From Flammeovirgaceae bacterium UBA5867 (GTDB lineage Bacteria; Bacteroidota; Bacteroidia; Cytophagales; Cyclobacteriaceae): DNA of 12,010 nt. The notes beneath the pieces were generated by a model that was not told where the DNA came from, ran no database searches, and saw only the letters and a list, made by a program, of their open reading frames with translations. The DNA lies in assembly GCA_002432545.1 (NCBI GenBank), contig DJFR01000017.1, positions 303 through 12,312 of the forward strand, written 5' to 3'. Of the stretch, positions 1-7,444 are shown in pieces. Each line of letters starts with the position of its first letter. The first letter of the stretch is position 1. The position numbers were made by a program, and so were the translations under genes.

Positions 1-2
1 AG

Positions 3-935
3 TCAGGCGCTTTCCGTTTAACCGCCCGGGGAGAAATTACCGTGAACTCGCAAGGTGTTACCGGTGCTGGCGGCAGCCTGGATTTCGAAATAGGACCAGT
101 CGATATAGGTGCCTCTGTAGAGGGAAGTGAAGAGGGCGGAGTCAGTGTCATTCCACACATTCGCTTTACACCGGGTCGCACACAGGATCGCTTCCGGTGT
201 ACTCAACTCCGTCAGCGAATCTCCACACGCTTTAAATGTGAACGGCTCACACCGGCACGCACCGAGACAAGAACGCGAACGGTCACGTCAACCGATACAC
301 AAACAAAGTATATATACTTTAACTATGCTACCGCTGGAATAAACATGACACAAAGCAGTCGGAACCTCATGGCTATACAGCAATTACTCGCAAGTGGATA
401 TCGTGTAACACAGATACAGGGCTTTACTTCTCCCGAGGGACCACTGGGAAGAAGAAGGGGAAGTACATTCATGGGCAATACCCAACTTGCCGAAGATCGC
501 GCAAATGCGGCACAGCAACGACTGCAACAAATATGTGCTACACTTACCGATACCGGAGGCTCGTGTGTATCCGGAGTTATACCTTCCGTTGCCCCGCTCG
601 GTGTCGGGGAATTATACTCATTGCCGGACGACAGCATCGAAGGCGATCCACTGGCCCGGCATGCAACCGGAGAATTCTCAACAAACCCGGCAGAAGCGGT
701 GCATCGCGATGAAGCGTTGATGCAACGGCTTCAACCTTTAACTGCTGCGCAGCAGGCTGATATTATATACCCGCTGCTGCGAAGAGCCGCTGTCGTGTTT
801 GAGAAAGAAACTTCGCGACAGGAAGACTATGAACACCCGGTGCCGGAAAGTTATGCAGAAGTAACATGTCCTTCGGAAGTGGTGAGTGCTGCACAACTTG
901 TGCTTTCTCTAAACAGTCCTGCCAGACGTCCGTAA
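3..935 (+). CDS. OmpA-like domain protein, 5'-truncated by window edge
   Basis: The reading frame is open from base 3 through the GTG at 42, so this is most likely the C-terminal part of a longer protein; GTG 42 is only a fallback start. Numbering from GTG=1, residues 1-45 are Gly-rich alternating beta-type sequence, and 46-88 are rich in Arg/Thr. Residues 89-257 look like a divergent OmpA-like fold: a YIYFNY strand, GFTSPEG at 127-133 where classical OmpA has GYTD.xG, then AEDRANAAQQRL (150-161), and a final RRAAVVFEK strand (247-255). The Arg before Ala (R153) that contacts diaminopimelate in OmpA is kept, while the usual Asp is Ser, a variant I recall from other Bacteroidota OmpA-like proteins. 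About 80 residues of extra sequence sit inside the fold. Stop at 933-935; the next gene begins 64 bp later on the same strand, suggesting an operon. It may be a third DUF4157-type protein whose N-terminus lies outside the window, but that part is not visible. Confidence 0.75.
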   Translation, partial: SGAFRLTARGEITVNSQGVTGAGGSLDFEIGPVDIGASVEGSEEGGVSVIPHIRFTPGRTQDRFRCTQLRQRISTRFKCERLTPARTETRTRTVTSTDTQTKYIYFNYATAGINMTQSSRNLMAIQQLLASGYRVTQIQGFTSPEGPLGRRRGSTFMGNTQLAEDRANAAQQRLQQICATLTDTGGSCVSGVIPSVAPLGVGELYSLPDDSIEGDPLARHATGEFSTNPAEAVHRDEALMQRLQPLTAAQQADIIYPLLRRAAVVFEKETSRQEDYEHPVPESYAEVTCPSEVVSAAQLVLSLNSPARRP

Positions 936-999
936 TTATATACCCGGAATCTGTCAGCAGGCTTTCAATGGCTATATATAACACTATACGTTAACACCT

Positions 1000-2640
1000 A
1001 TGAAAGAGACATCATCAGCGCATTCGGAAACCATACATGCAGCCGAGCCTTGTACACATGTGTCGGCAAAGGCCAATGCACAAAATATACTCCTGCCTAT
1101 TCAATGCAAACTAACCGTTGGAGCTGTAGACGATCCGTTGGAGGCTGAAGCTGATACAATGGCTGATCACGTAATGCGCATGCCTGCACAAAGTTTTATA
1201 CAACGCAAATGCGAACATTGTGAAGAAGAAGAGAAGGCACACCGAAAGCCTATATCTACACTCGTTCAGAAAAAAGACACCGCAGGTAGTAATCAATCTG
1301 CTATACCGGATGCAACCAGCAATACAATAAATTCAACGCGTGGGAGAGGTGATGCGCTGGATACTTCCACGAAAGATTTTATGGAGAGTCGGTTCGGTGC
1401 AGACTTTTCATCGGTACGCATTCACACCGGGGGGTATGCTTCGCAGCTCTCCAACGATTTACAGGCACAGGCCTTTACCGTAGGCAACGATATATACTTT
1501 AATTCCGGAAAATATATACCAGATTCCGCATCCGGGAAACACTTACTGGCACACGAGTTAACACACGTTATCCAGCAATCCGAAAATATACCACAGCAAA
1601 TCCGGAGACAACCTGAAGAAGACAAAGGTCCGAAGAGTGAGATCGGCAAAGAACTTAACAAGAACGGACTCTTCCAGGAATTACCGGAGTTTGCGCGCAA
1701 AAAGATCCTTGATGAAATAGACAAAGCACCCGAGACAATTACCAAAGCCGTGCTGAATAAAATTATAGACCTGGCACCCATTGACAGTAAGTATAAAGAA
1801 GGATTAAAAAAAGTAGGAGAGGGAATCATTGATCTTGTCGCCAATAGAAAAACGCCATCGGGCAGTGTATGTGATGCTGCCGCTGGCTACTACGAGGGTA
1901 AAACCAGAGATTTCAAAGGTATGTGTTGCCATGGGACATTTGAAAGCGCACATACCTGTTGTCCAAAAGATAAATTAGCGATAGCAGACCCGCGCAAATG
2001 TTGCAGCGATGATGAATTTGTAAATACTGAAAACAAATGTGAAAAATTCGGACCGATAGATCCTACCAAAATCTGTATACCACCTGGTAAAAAAGATTCA
2101 CTTGGCAAGTGTTGTATGCCGCCCTTTGATGTAGTAGACGGCATGTGTGTTGCTCCGCAGAAACCTGAGCCCCAACCACAGCCGTTTAGTCTGAGTTTTA
2201 AACTTGGTGTTATTGATGACTATAACATCAATGAATCGGTATTGAACAGCAGGCAGAAGCCGCACTTTGAGACAATCAAAAAACAAATTCATGATTTCAT
2301 GGAAATGTGTCCTGCGAGTATGGTTATGATTACCGGTTTCGCTGACAAGCCCGGTACTGAAGAGCATAATATGGATTTGGGACAACGAAGGGCTGATCAT
2401 ATAAAATTCCAATTACAATTAGCATTGATGAAGCTTCGGATCGGAGGATTGCCCTCGTTGATCTTTACACGCTCGGAAGGAGAAAGTAATCCTGTTGATG
2501 CCGATGCCGGAGAAAAATTTTCGGCAGCCAACCGAAGAGTGGAGATTGAATTCAGTTCGATGTGTCCACCACTGGGTAGCAGAAAGCCTTTTGAAAATAC
2601 GCCCTTGAGACCAGAACGCCCGTGGACATTTACCAGGTGA
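1000..2640 (+). CDS. DUF4157 protein with Cys-rich module and OmpA-like C-terminal domain
   Basis: 546 aa, with no signal peptide or membrane segment. Order of parts: residues 36-60 carry the conserved DUF4157 lead-in (CKLTVGAVDDPLEAEAD...); C71-x-x-C74 followed by an acidic run (IQRKCEHCEEEE); residues 115-193 are the DUF4157 core ending in LLAHELTHVIQQ, with the zinc motif H185-E186-x-x-H189. Residues 210-285 are charged and probably helical. Residues 291-383 hold twelve Cys, including four adjacent pairs (309/310, 320/321, 334/335, 371/372). Residues 400-520 form a canonical OmpA-like domain: ITGFAD with D449, GQRRAD with R464, and closing NRRVEIEF. D449 and R464 align with the diaminopimelate-binding pair of OmpA, so peptidoglycan binding is expected. 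DUF4157 is Pfam's 'eCIS core domain', often found on cargo of contractile injection systems. Whether HELTH is proteolytic here is unknown. The start ATG is supported by the identical MKET start of the next gene. Confidence 0.9.
   Translation: MKETSSAHSETIHAAEPCTHVSAKANAQNILLPIQCKLTVGAVDDPLEAEADTMADHVMRMPAQSFIQRKCEHCEEEEKAHRKPISTLVQKKDTAGSNQSAIPDATSNTINSTRGRGDALDTSTKDFMESRFGADFSSVRIHTGGYASQLSNDLQAQAFTVGNDIYFNSGKYIPDSASGKHLLAHELTHVIQQSENIPQQIRRQPEEDKGPKSEIGKELNKNGLFQELPEFARKKILDEIDKAPETITKAVLNKIIDLAPIDSKYKEGLKKVGEGIIDLVANRKTPSGSVCDAAAGYYEGKTRDFKGMCCHGTFESAHTCCPKDKLAIADPRKCCSDDEFVNTENKCEKFGPIDPTKICIPPGKKDSLGKCCMPPFDVVDGMCVAPQKPEPQPQPFSLSFKLGVIDDYNINESVLNSRQKPHFETIKKQIHDFMEMCPASMVMITGFADKPGTEEHNMDLGQRRADHIKFQLQLALMKLRIGGLPSLIFTRSEGESNPVDADAGEKFSAANRRVEIEFSSMCPPLGSRKPFENTPLRPERPWTFTR
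1192..1578 (+). repeat. Duplicated DUF4157 module, copy 1
   Basis: This stretch codes for residues 65-193 of the first DUF4157 protein (SFIQRKC through HELTHVIQQ). It aligns with 2832-3215 apart from one codon. Runs such as gttttatacaacgcaa at its start and the AQAFTVGNDIYFNSGK coding block are almost unchanged, pointing to tandem gene duplication followed by replacement of the downstream domain. Confidence 0.75.
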
Positions 2641-2699
2641 AAATATAACAGACACAAGACTGGTATATATCTATATCCGGGTAGTATAAGTCATAAACT

Positions 2700-4316
2700 A
2701 TGAAAGAGACATTAACGGCAACACCCTCTCGATCCATACAAGCGGCAGAACGGCAAACGCTGAATTCTGCCGTGCAGGGGCATTGGGGAATGCAACCTGT
2801 TCCATGTAAACGTCCCGTTGGGACTGTGAATAGTTTTATACAACGCAAGTGCAAGCATTGTGAGGAAGAGGAGAAAGCGCAACGCAAGCCGCTTACAGCC
2901 TTCATACAAAAAAAAGAAGCAGCCAGTAGCGGCACCGTTGTATCCGATTCAATCAGCAATAAAATAGCATCAACGCGTGGCAGCGGCAGCACTTTAGATA
3001 ACACTACCAGAAGCTTTATGGAAAGTCGGTTTGATACAGACTTTTCAAATGTACGTGTTCACAACAATCATGAAGCCGTTGAACTTTCAACGCATTTGAA
3101 TGCACAGGCCTTTACCGTTGGCAATGATATATACTTCAACTCCGGAAAATTCTCACCGGAATCATCTGCCGGTAAACAATTACTCGCACACGAACTCACA
3201 CACGTAGTACAACAGCAATCAAATACTACAAAGTCTACTAATATCCGAAGAGCACCTTTCGAGAGGCGTGACCCTATACATGACTCTATCCTGGATGATT
3301 TCAGCAGAGAAACCGGACAGCCACGCGATCAGGTTACACAGCATAGTGCAGCATATGCAGAGTGGCTTCGTAATCGTCCGATTCACCTGGGAGATTCTGC
3401 CAGCGGCAGAGGTATATATGCGTATGAATTTGTAGGGACTACAGCCAATCGTGCTCTGGTGATCGGAGGTGTTCACGGTTCTGAGTTGTCCGGCATTGAA
3501 GTGGTGGAACGACTCATTCAACAATTACGAACCGGACCGCGACCCTACTATACAGTAACTATTATACCAAGACTGTTTCCAGATAACGCCAATGTACGTG
3601 AAGGCAACCCGGCAGCCATCCGGGCCGATTCAAATGTAGGCAGATATACAAATGAGACAGGCGTAGATCCCAATCGTCAAATGCCTGAGTTCGGCCGATC
3701 ATTCGATCCGTCAGCACCAATGGACAGCAGAGGTCGGTATATAGAACGTGAAAACATCATGTTGTTAAATCTCATTGACAAGATCAAACCGAGCAGAGTT
3801 GTTAGTGTACACGCGATGCATAGCGATGCTTCTGCCGGTATATTTGCTGATCCGCGAACTGATCAGAATCAACTTGCATTGGGTTATGATTCAGACCGTG
3901 ATTTAGCACTGGACATGGCCCGGCTTGCAAAGTCGCGTGGTGCAGCTGTACGTGGTAATCGTTTAGGGTCGAAGCAAGAGAACACTACCTATGCGTTGGA
4001 TCCACCGATAGCACAGGCCGGTAAAAAACAGCAACGCAGCAGAGGACAAGCAACAAAAGATCACAAGGGTGAAGGAGTAAGTTTAGGAGGCTGGGGCAGT
4101 ACGGCTGTATGTGATGCTGCACATCCTGAACGAAACCGATCAGCTATGCGAATCATTACCATAGAAATGCCGCGCGGCCAGCGTTCACAAGACATGCAAA
4201 CAAAAGCACAACAAAACGCAAGAAGTGTAGTAGTGCAGGCACACGTTGATGCTATACGTGAAATTTTTCTCGGACCCAGTCACGTAGAGCAAAATACTCC
4301 GCCCAGCTGTCCCTAG
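2700..4316 (+). CDS. DUF4157-M14 zinc carboxypeptidase-like fusion protein
   Basis: 538 aa, leaderless, starting MKET like its upstream paralogue 59 bp away. Residues 45-172 match the previous protein at roughly 60% identity by eye: C51-x-x-C54 with an acidic run, FMESRF, AQAFTVGNDIYFNSGK and HELTH (H164, E165, H168). The C-terminal part (about 235-525) is a complete M14-type metallopeptidase: GGVHGSE supplies zinc ligands H259 and E262, VDPNR supplies the substrate-carboxylate pair N325-R326, VVSVH supplies the third ligand H371, and ITIEMP supplies the general base E489. The HGSE...G form resembles murein peptide amidase A and other small M14 amidases more than digestive carboxypeptidases, so cleavage of a peptidoglycan peptide is a reasonable inference. 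The H371-E489 interval is about 40 residues longer than the corresponding H196-E270 interval of carboxypeptidase A and is basic and Gly-rich near 440-465. The protein lacks the DPLEAEAD stretch present in its paralogue. Substrate and delivery route are unproven. Confidence 0.9.
   Translation: MKETLTATPSRSIQAAERQTLNSAVQGHWGMQPVPCKRPVGTVNSFIQRKCKHCEEEEKAQRKPLTAFIQKKEAASSGTVVSDSISNKIASTRGSGSTLDNTTRSFMESRFDTDFSNVRVHNNHEAVELSTHLNAQAFTVGNDIYFNSGKFSPESSAGKQLLAHELTHVVQQQSNTTKSTNIRRAPFERRDPIHDSILDDFSRETGQPRDQVTQHSAAYAEWLRNRPIHLGDSASGRGIYAYEFVGTTANRALVIGGVHGSELSGIEVVERLIQQLRTGPRPYYTVTIIPRLFPDNANVREGNPAAIRADSNVGRYTNETGVDPNRQMPEFGRSFDPSAPMDSRGRYIERENIMLLNLIDKIKPSRVVSVHAMHSDASAGIFADPRTDQNQLALGYDSDRDLALDMARLAKSRGAAVRGNRLGSKQENTTYALDPPIAQAGKKQQRSRGQATKDHKGEGVSLGGWGSTAVCDAAHPERNRSAMRIITIEMPRGQRSQDMQTKAQQNARSVVVQAHVDAIREIFLGPSHVEQNTPPSCP
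2832..3215 (+). repeat. Duplicated DUF4157 module, copy 2
   Basis: This stretch codes for residues 45-172 of the DUF4157-M14 protein and pairs with 1192-1578. Similarity ends just after the HELTHV.QQ motif, which marks the junction between the shared N-terminal module and the variable payload. Confidence 0.75.
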
Positions 4317-4339
4317 TATATATCTGCGACACCCATGTT

Positions 4340-4459
4340 TCAACTACATTGTCCCAACGCAACCCATATAATGATGAAGACGATAATTGTACCAAAGCAT
4401 CCACCGCCAAGCTTCTTTGCTCCATAGCCGGCTATCAGTGCACGGAAAAAATTGTTCAT
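4340..4459 (-). CDS. 39-residue single-span membrane microprotein
   Basis: A short reading frame in the 351-bp gap between the M14 fusion gene and the secreted propeller gene. ATG is at 4459-4457 and TGA at 4342-4340. The product begins MNNFFRALIAGYGAKKLGG, then GGCFGT, then a strongly hydrophobic stretch of about 15 residues (TIIVFIIIWVALG, roughly residues 24-36), ending QCS. The layout is a short amphipathic basic N-terminus, a Gly-Gly-Gly-Cys turn and one membrane helix. It resembles tiny uncharacterised inner-membrane proteins with an AGYGAKKLGGGC core that I recall from Bacteroidota, which I cannot verify here. The codons and composition look like a real gene rather than chance. It is convergent with the DUF4157 array (24 bp between stops). 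Function is unknown. No convincing promoter was seen upstream, only a TAATTTTT that partly fits the Bacteroidota -7 box. Confidence 0.6.
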   Translation of the reverse strand: MNNFFRALIAGYGAKKLGGGCFGTIIVFIIIWVALGQCS

Positions 4460-4667
4460 AGGATTTTATATAATGTTGAGAATTTTTCTACGCTTACTGT
4501 ATCTAAAAATTAATGCCAGCGTTTGTATGCAGTACTTGTTGTGAGTAAAAATTGTAAGTTATTAATCAAGTATTTTCCTTACACATATCGTGTGTTTGCT
4601 TATAGTATAGATGTGCTATGAGTAATCGTTGTGAATCATTTTATATAATTTAAATAACCCCCCTCTT
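4460..4667. other. AT-rich divergent intergenic region
   Basis: 208 bp between the divergently oriented microprotein gene and the secreted propeller gene; it must hold promoters for both. No perfect TTTG/TAnnTTTG pair was found in either direction. A C6 run (aaccccccctctt region, about 4655-4664) lies just before the ATG at 4668. No tRNA, repeat or terminator was seen. Confidence 0.4.
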
Positions 4668-6776
4668 ATGAAAATCAAAATCCATCTATGTCTCGCTGTG
4701 GTGGTTTGCCTCAGCGCACATGTTGCCTTTGCGCAAATTGACATCGCCTCTGTTCCTGACCCTATGTCGGATCGCAAGTTCAAAACCATTGTGTATGACT
4801 CGAAACTATATGTGTCGGAAAATGGGGTTTCATTTCTTCGATCGTATAATGGCACCACAGTAACGCACTATACATACCCGGTTCTCAGTGGAAATCAACT
4901 GAGTGTGAATGCTCATGATAATTTAAAAGAACCCTTCACCGTTTTTGACAATAAACTCTACACGGTGTTGTCTCATTATGCTATTGACAAGTATCTGTAT
5001 AGTTTTAATGGTTCTGTATTTACTGCCGTGCCGTTGCCTCATCACCCCGTGTCAAACCCGGTGGTATATAATGGCCAACTCCACGTGCTTACTGAGACAG
5101 CTGCCGGTCTTGAACTGCTTCGGTATGATGGTACTACGGTTAGCGTGGCACTTCCCATTGCAGCTACAGTTATCGGTTCTGAGTACGAACTGTTTGTAGC
5201 CGGAGCATATCTATATATACTGTTTTCAGTTGATACACCGGATGGTGCCTATGCAAGAATCGTCCGGTATGATGGAAGCTCTTCTATTACACTTCCTGAT
5301 ATTCTCCAGTGGAATGTCAGTGATATCGTAGGGATGCCCGGCACACCCAATATCCTGATTGTACAAGATGCCTATATGATCTATCACTTTGATGGTACCA
5401 CGCTCACAACCCTGGACAGCGAGTATGGCTATCAGACAACGGGTATATTAGCTTGGGAAAACGCATTTTACTACCAGCGAAGTTTTGAACCCGTACTCCC
5501 GGGAACAGTATATAAGTATAAAGATGGAATCCTGTCCGCGATTGCGTTACCGGATGGAGCACAACCTATGTTTGATGGTGAGATGGTTGTTTATAACGAT
5601 GAACTATATATACCGGCAAACGCCAGCGATGGCACCATTACCATCTACAAATATAACGGTACGTCTGCTACGTTATTCTGTTACTTTGCCGGGTTGATTG
5701 AACCGATCTCACCCGCAACCTGGTTGGGTGTGCGCGATGGGAATCTGTTGATCGTTCCCTATACAGACGATCATGACTATGCATTTGAGTATAATGGTTC
5801 TACCATCACACTGTTACAGACAACGGATGGAGCCCACATCACAAAGTATATTACCACCATCGGATGCAATCATTTCTGGGGACTTAATTATTATAGTATT
5901 CCTGCCGGATACCAGTATCAGATCGGAGTGGAGAATGCTCTAAGCTGTGGTGTACCGATCATTCCTGTACAACTCTGGGAGTACGACCAATTCCGTATAT
6001 CAACGTTTACCAACAACCGTAAATGGAGTTGGGCAGGTATAGACCTGGATTTTGCTGTCGATACACTTTGTGCCTTTCCACCGTTGTGTCCTGATCCGCA
6101 GATCCAAGTATCGCTATATGATAAACCCGGAAGTCCCGTGTGGCAAAAAACATTTGATGCTTCATTCAATGAAAAATTTCCGGTGGCTGATAAACCGTAT
6201 TCACTCATTACCGGTATAGATAACTATAATACTGAATTTAAAAATATAGTATCGCTGGATGGATCGCTCGTTCCCAAAGGAGTTGAAGCGGTAACGATCG
6301 ATATAAAACCTGGTGAGCAATATTTTAATCTCGATGTAAAAACAAAACATAACAAGAAAGTGCCCTTCACAATATCGTTACTTAATGCCAATGGAAAAAC
6401 CGTGTGGAAAGAAAACCTGGTGGCGCCTGTCACTAAAAAACTTTCAGGCACGGCACGTGAAGCCGGATCATCAATTCGCATAGCACCGGCATCGCGCTCC
6501 TGTAAACATTTCCTCGCACACAACATCCGTTACTATCCTAATCCGGTAAGAGGTAAACTGAATATTGATATCGATCGGGAAGATGATGGCGCTGAACGAC
6601 TCAGCACACCAGTTCAGATCACTATCACCGATTTTAAAGGATCTAAAATTGTATCGGAACAATTTGACGAGGCGGGCACTAAACAACTTGATCTTGCCGG
6701 TTATAAACCCGGACTATATATTCTTACGATCACCGCGGATGATGAAGTCCGTAAAGAACTTATCCAACTGAAGTAG
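4668..6776 (+). CDS. Secreted beta-propeller-like protein with T9SS C-terminal sorting domain
   Basis: 702 aa. Residues 1-22 form a Sec signal peptide (basic MKIK, hydrophobic LCLAVVVCL, cleavage after VAFA). From about 40 to 390 there are some eight repeats of 40-53 residues, each with an aromatic-(D/N)-G-(T/S)-type hairpin: SYNGTT (59), SFNGS (112), RYDGTT (152), RYDGSS (200), HFDGTT (240), KYKDG (283), KYNGT (328), EYNGS (374). This is what a seven- or eight-bladed propeller or Kelch-like repeat protein would give. Residues 430-610 look like beta-sandwich sequence. Residues 619-702 form a type A Por sorting domain: YYPNPVRGKLNI, ITDFKGSKI, GLYILTI, and a Lys-containing end (KELIQLK). The mature protein should therefore cross the outer membrane by the type IX system and be surface-attached or released. 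The gene stands alone and ends in its own terminator. Ligand and function are unknown. Confidence 0.9.
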   Translation: MKIKIHLCLAVVVCLSAHVAFAQIDIASVPDPMSDRKFKTIVYDSKLYVSENGVSFLRSYNGTTVTHYTYPVLSGNQLSVNAHDNLKEPFTVFDNKLYTVLSHYAIDKYLYSFNGSVFTAVPLPHHPVSNPVVYNGQLHVLTETAAGLELLRYDGTTVSVALPIAATVIGSEYELFVAGAYLYILFSVDTPDGAYARIVRYDGSSSITLPDILQWNVSDIVGMPGTPNILIVQDAYMIYHFDGTTLTTLDSEYGYQTTGILAWENAFYYQRSFEPVLPGTVYKYKDGILSAIALPDGAQPMFDGEMVVYNDELYIPANASDGTITIYKYNGTSATLFCYFAGLIEPISPATWLGVRDGNLLIVPYTDDHDYAFEYNGSTITLLQTTDGAHITKYITTIGCNHFWGLNYYSIPAGYQYQIGVENALSCGVPIIPVQLWEYDQFRISTFTNNRKWSWAGIDLDFAVDTLCAFPPLCPDPQIQVSLYDKPGSPVWQKTFDASFNEKFPVADKPYSLITGIDNYNTEFKNIVSLDGSLVPKGVEAVTIDIKPGEQYFNLDVKTKHNKKVPFTISLLNANGKTVWKENLVAPVTKKLSGTAREAGSSIRIAPASRSCKHFLAHNIRYYPNPVRGKLNIDIDREDDGAERLSTPVQITITDFKGSKIVSEQFDEAGTKQLDLAGYKPGLYILTITADDEVRKELIQLK

Positions 6777-6810
6777 CAACGAAGGAATAAATAAACCAAT
6801 TTTCTTTTAT

Positions 6811-6842
6811 AGCCTGAGCTCTCCAGGAGTTCAGGCTTTTTT
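6811..6842 (+). terminator. Rho-independent terminator of the T9SS protein gene
   Basis: Stem agcctga/tcaggct (6811-6817 with 6831-6837) is extended inward by a G-T wobble and ctc/gag around loop tccag, and is followed directly by a T run to 6842. It lies 34 bp after the stop at 6776. The T run is present only in the + orientation, so it insulates the downstream oxidoreductase operon. Confidence 0.9.
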
Positions 6843-6980
6843 ATGCACATGCTGAAGCGTTTTTCATCCGGTACAATGAAGCGCCTGGTGGACGAATATA
6901 ACCATCCATCCAAATGCACTTCACACGGCTACTTCGTGCTGCGATATTTTGTTACCTTCAACACCTAAATTCATACACGA

Positions 6981-7442
6981 ATGGCTCATTACAAATTGCA
7001 AATTAACGGGCGGAGTTACGAGACGGATGCAGAGGCGGATACTCCGTTGCTGTGGGTGTTGCGTGATAATCTCGGACTGGTGGGAACCAAGTATGGTTGT
7101 GGCATTGCGCAGTGTGGTGCCTGTACTGTACACCTCAATGGAAATGCAGTACGGTCTTGTTCGTTGCCGGTGTCGGCTGTCGGAACAAAAACGGTTACAA
7201 CCATCGAAGGACTTTCCAGTCAGGGCAATCATCCGGTACAGCAGGCATGGCATGAAGTGGATGTAGCGCAGTGTGGATATTGCCAGGCCGGACAGATCAT
7301 GTCTGCCGCTGCACTGCTCGCTAAAAATCCGAAACCTACGGAAGAGCAAATATATACTGCTATGAACGGCAACATCTGCCGCTGTGGGACCTATCATCGT
7401 ATTCGTGAAGCAATCGTATTGGCATCTTCTAAAACCAAATAG
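6981..7442 (+). CDS. iorA: Isoquinoline 1-oxidoreductase-like small subunit, 2x[2Fe-2S]
   Basis: 153 aa, the usual length for the small subunit of xanthine-oxidase-family molybdenum hydroxylases. Residues 1-75 form a plant-ferredoxin-type fold with cluster ligands C40, C45, C48 (YGCGIAQCGAC) and C60 (RSC). Residues 80-150 form the helical [2Fe-2S]-binding domain with C98-x-x-C101 (QCGYCQAGQIM) and C133-x-C135 (NICRCGTYHRI). The two clusters carry electrons from the Mo site in the partner subunit to an external acceptor. It has no signal peptide and presumably rides out of the cell with the Tat-tagged large subunit. The stop codon is two bases before the next ATG, so the pair is co-translated. 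The symbol follows the IorA/IorB two-subunit layout; the actual substrate (N-heterocycle or aldehyde) cannot be read from sequence. Confidence 0.9.
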   Translation: MAHYKLQINGRSYETDAEADTPLLWVLRDNLGLVGTKYGCGIAQCGACTVHLNGNAVRSCSLPVSAVGTKTVTTIEGLSSQGNHPVQQAWHEVDVAQCGYCQAGQIMSAAALLAKNPKPTEEQIYTAMNGNICRCGTYHRIREAIVLASSKTK

Positions 7443-7444
7443 TC

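Noticed and set aside
3..4316. Complete contractile injection system locus
   Set aside because: Only DUF4157-type cargo-like genes are visible; no sheath, tube, baseplate, spike or ATPase gene lies in the window, so the link remains contextual.
4473..4544. Plus-strand 23-codon frame starting MLRIFLRLLYLK
   Set aside because: Very short, in AT-rich DNA upstream of the 4668 gene, with no supporting signal; it probably arises by chance.
6921..7397. Long minus-strand open frame opposite the iorA gene
   Set aside because: Its product has no recognisable domain, and the plus-strand frame carries the full set of [2Fe-2S] cysteines, so the minus frame is only a by-product of coding on the other strand.
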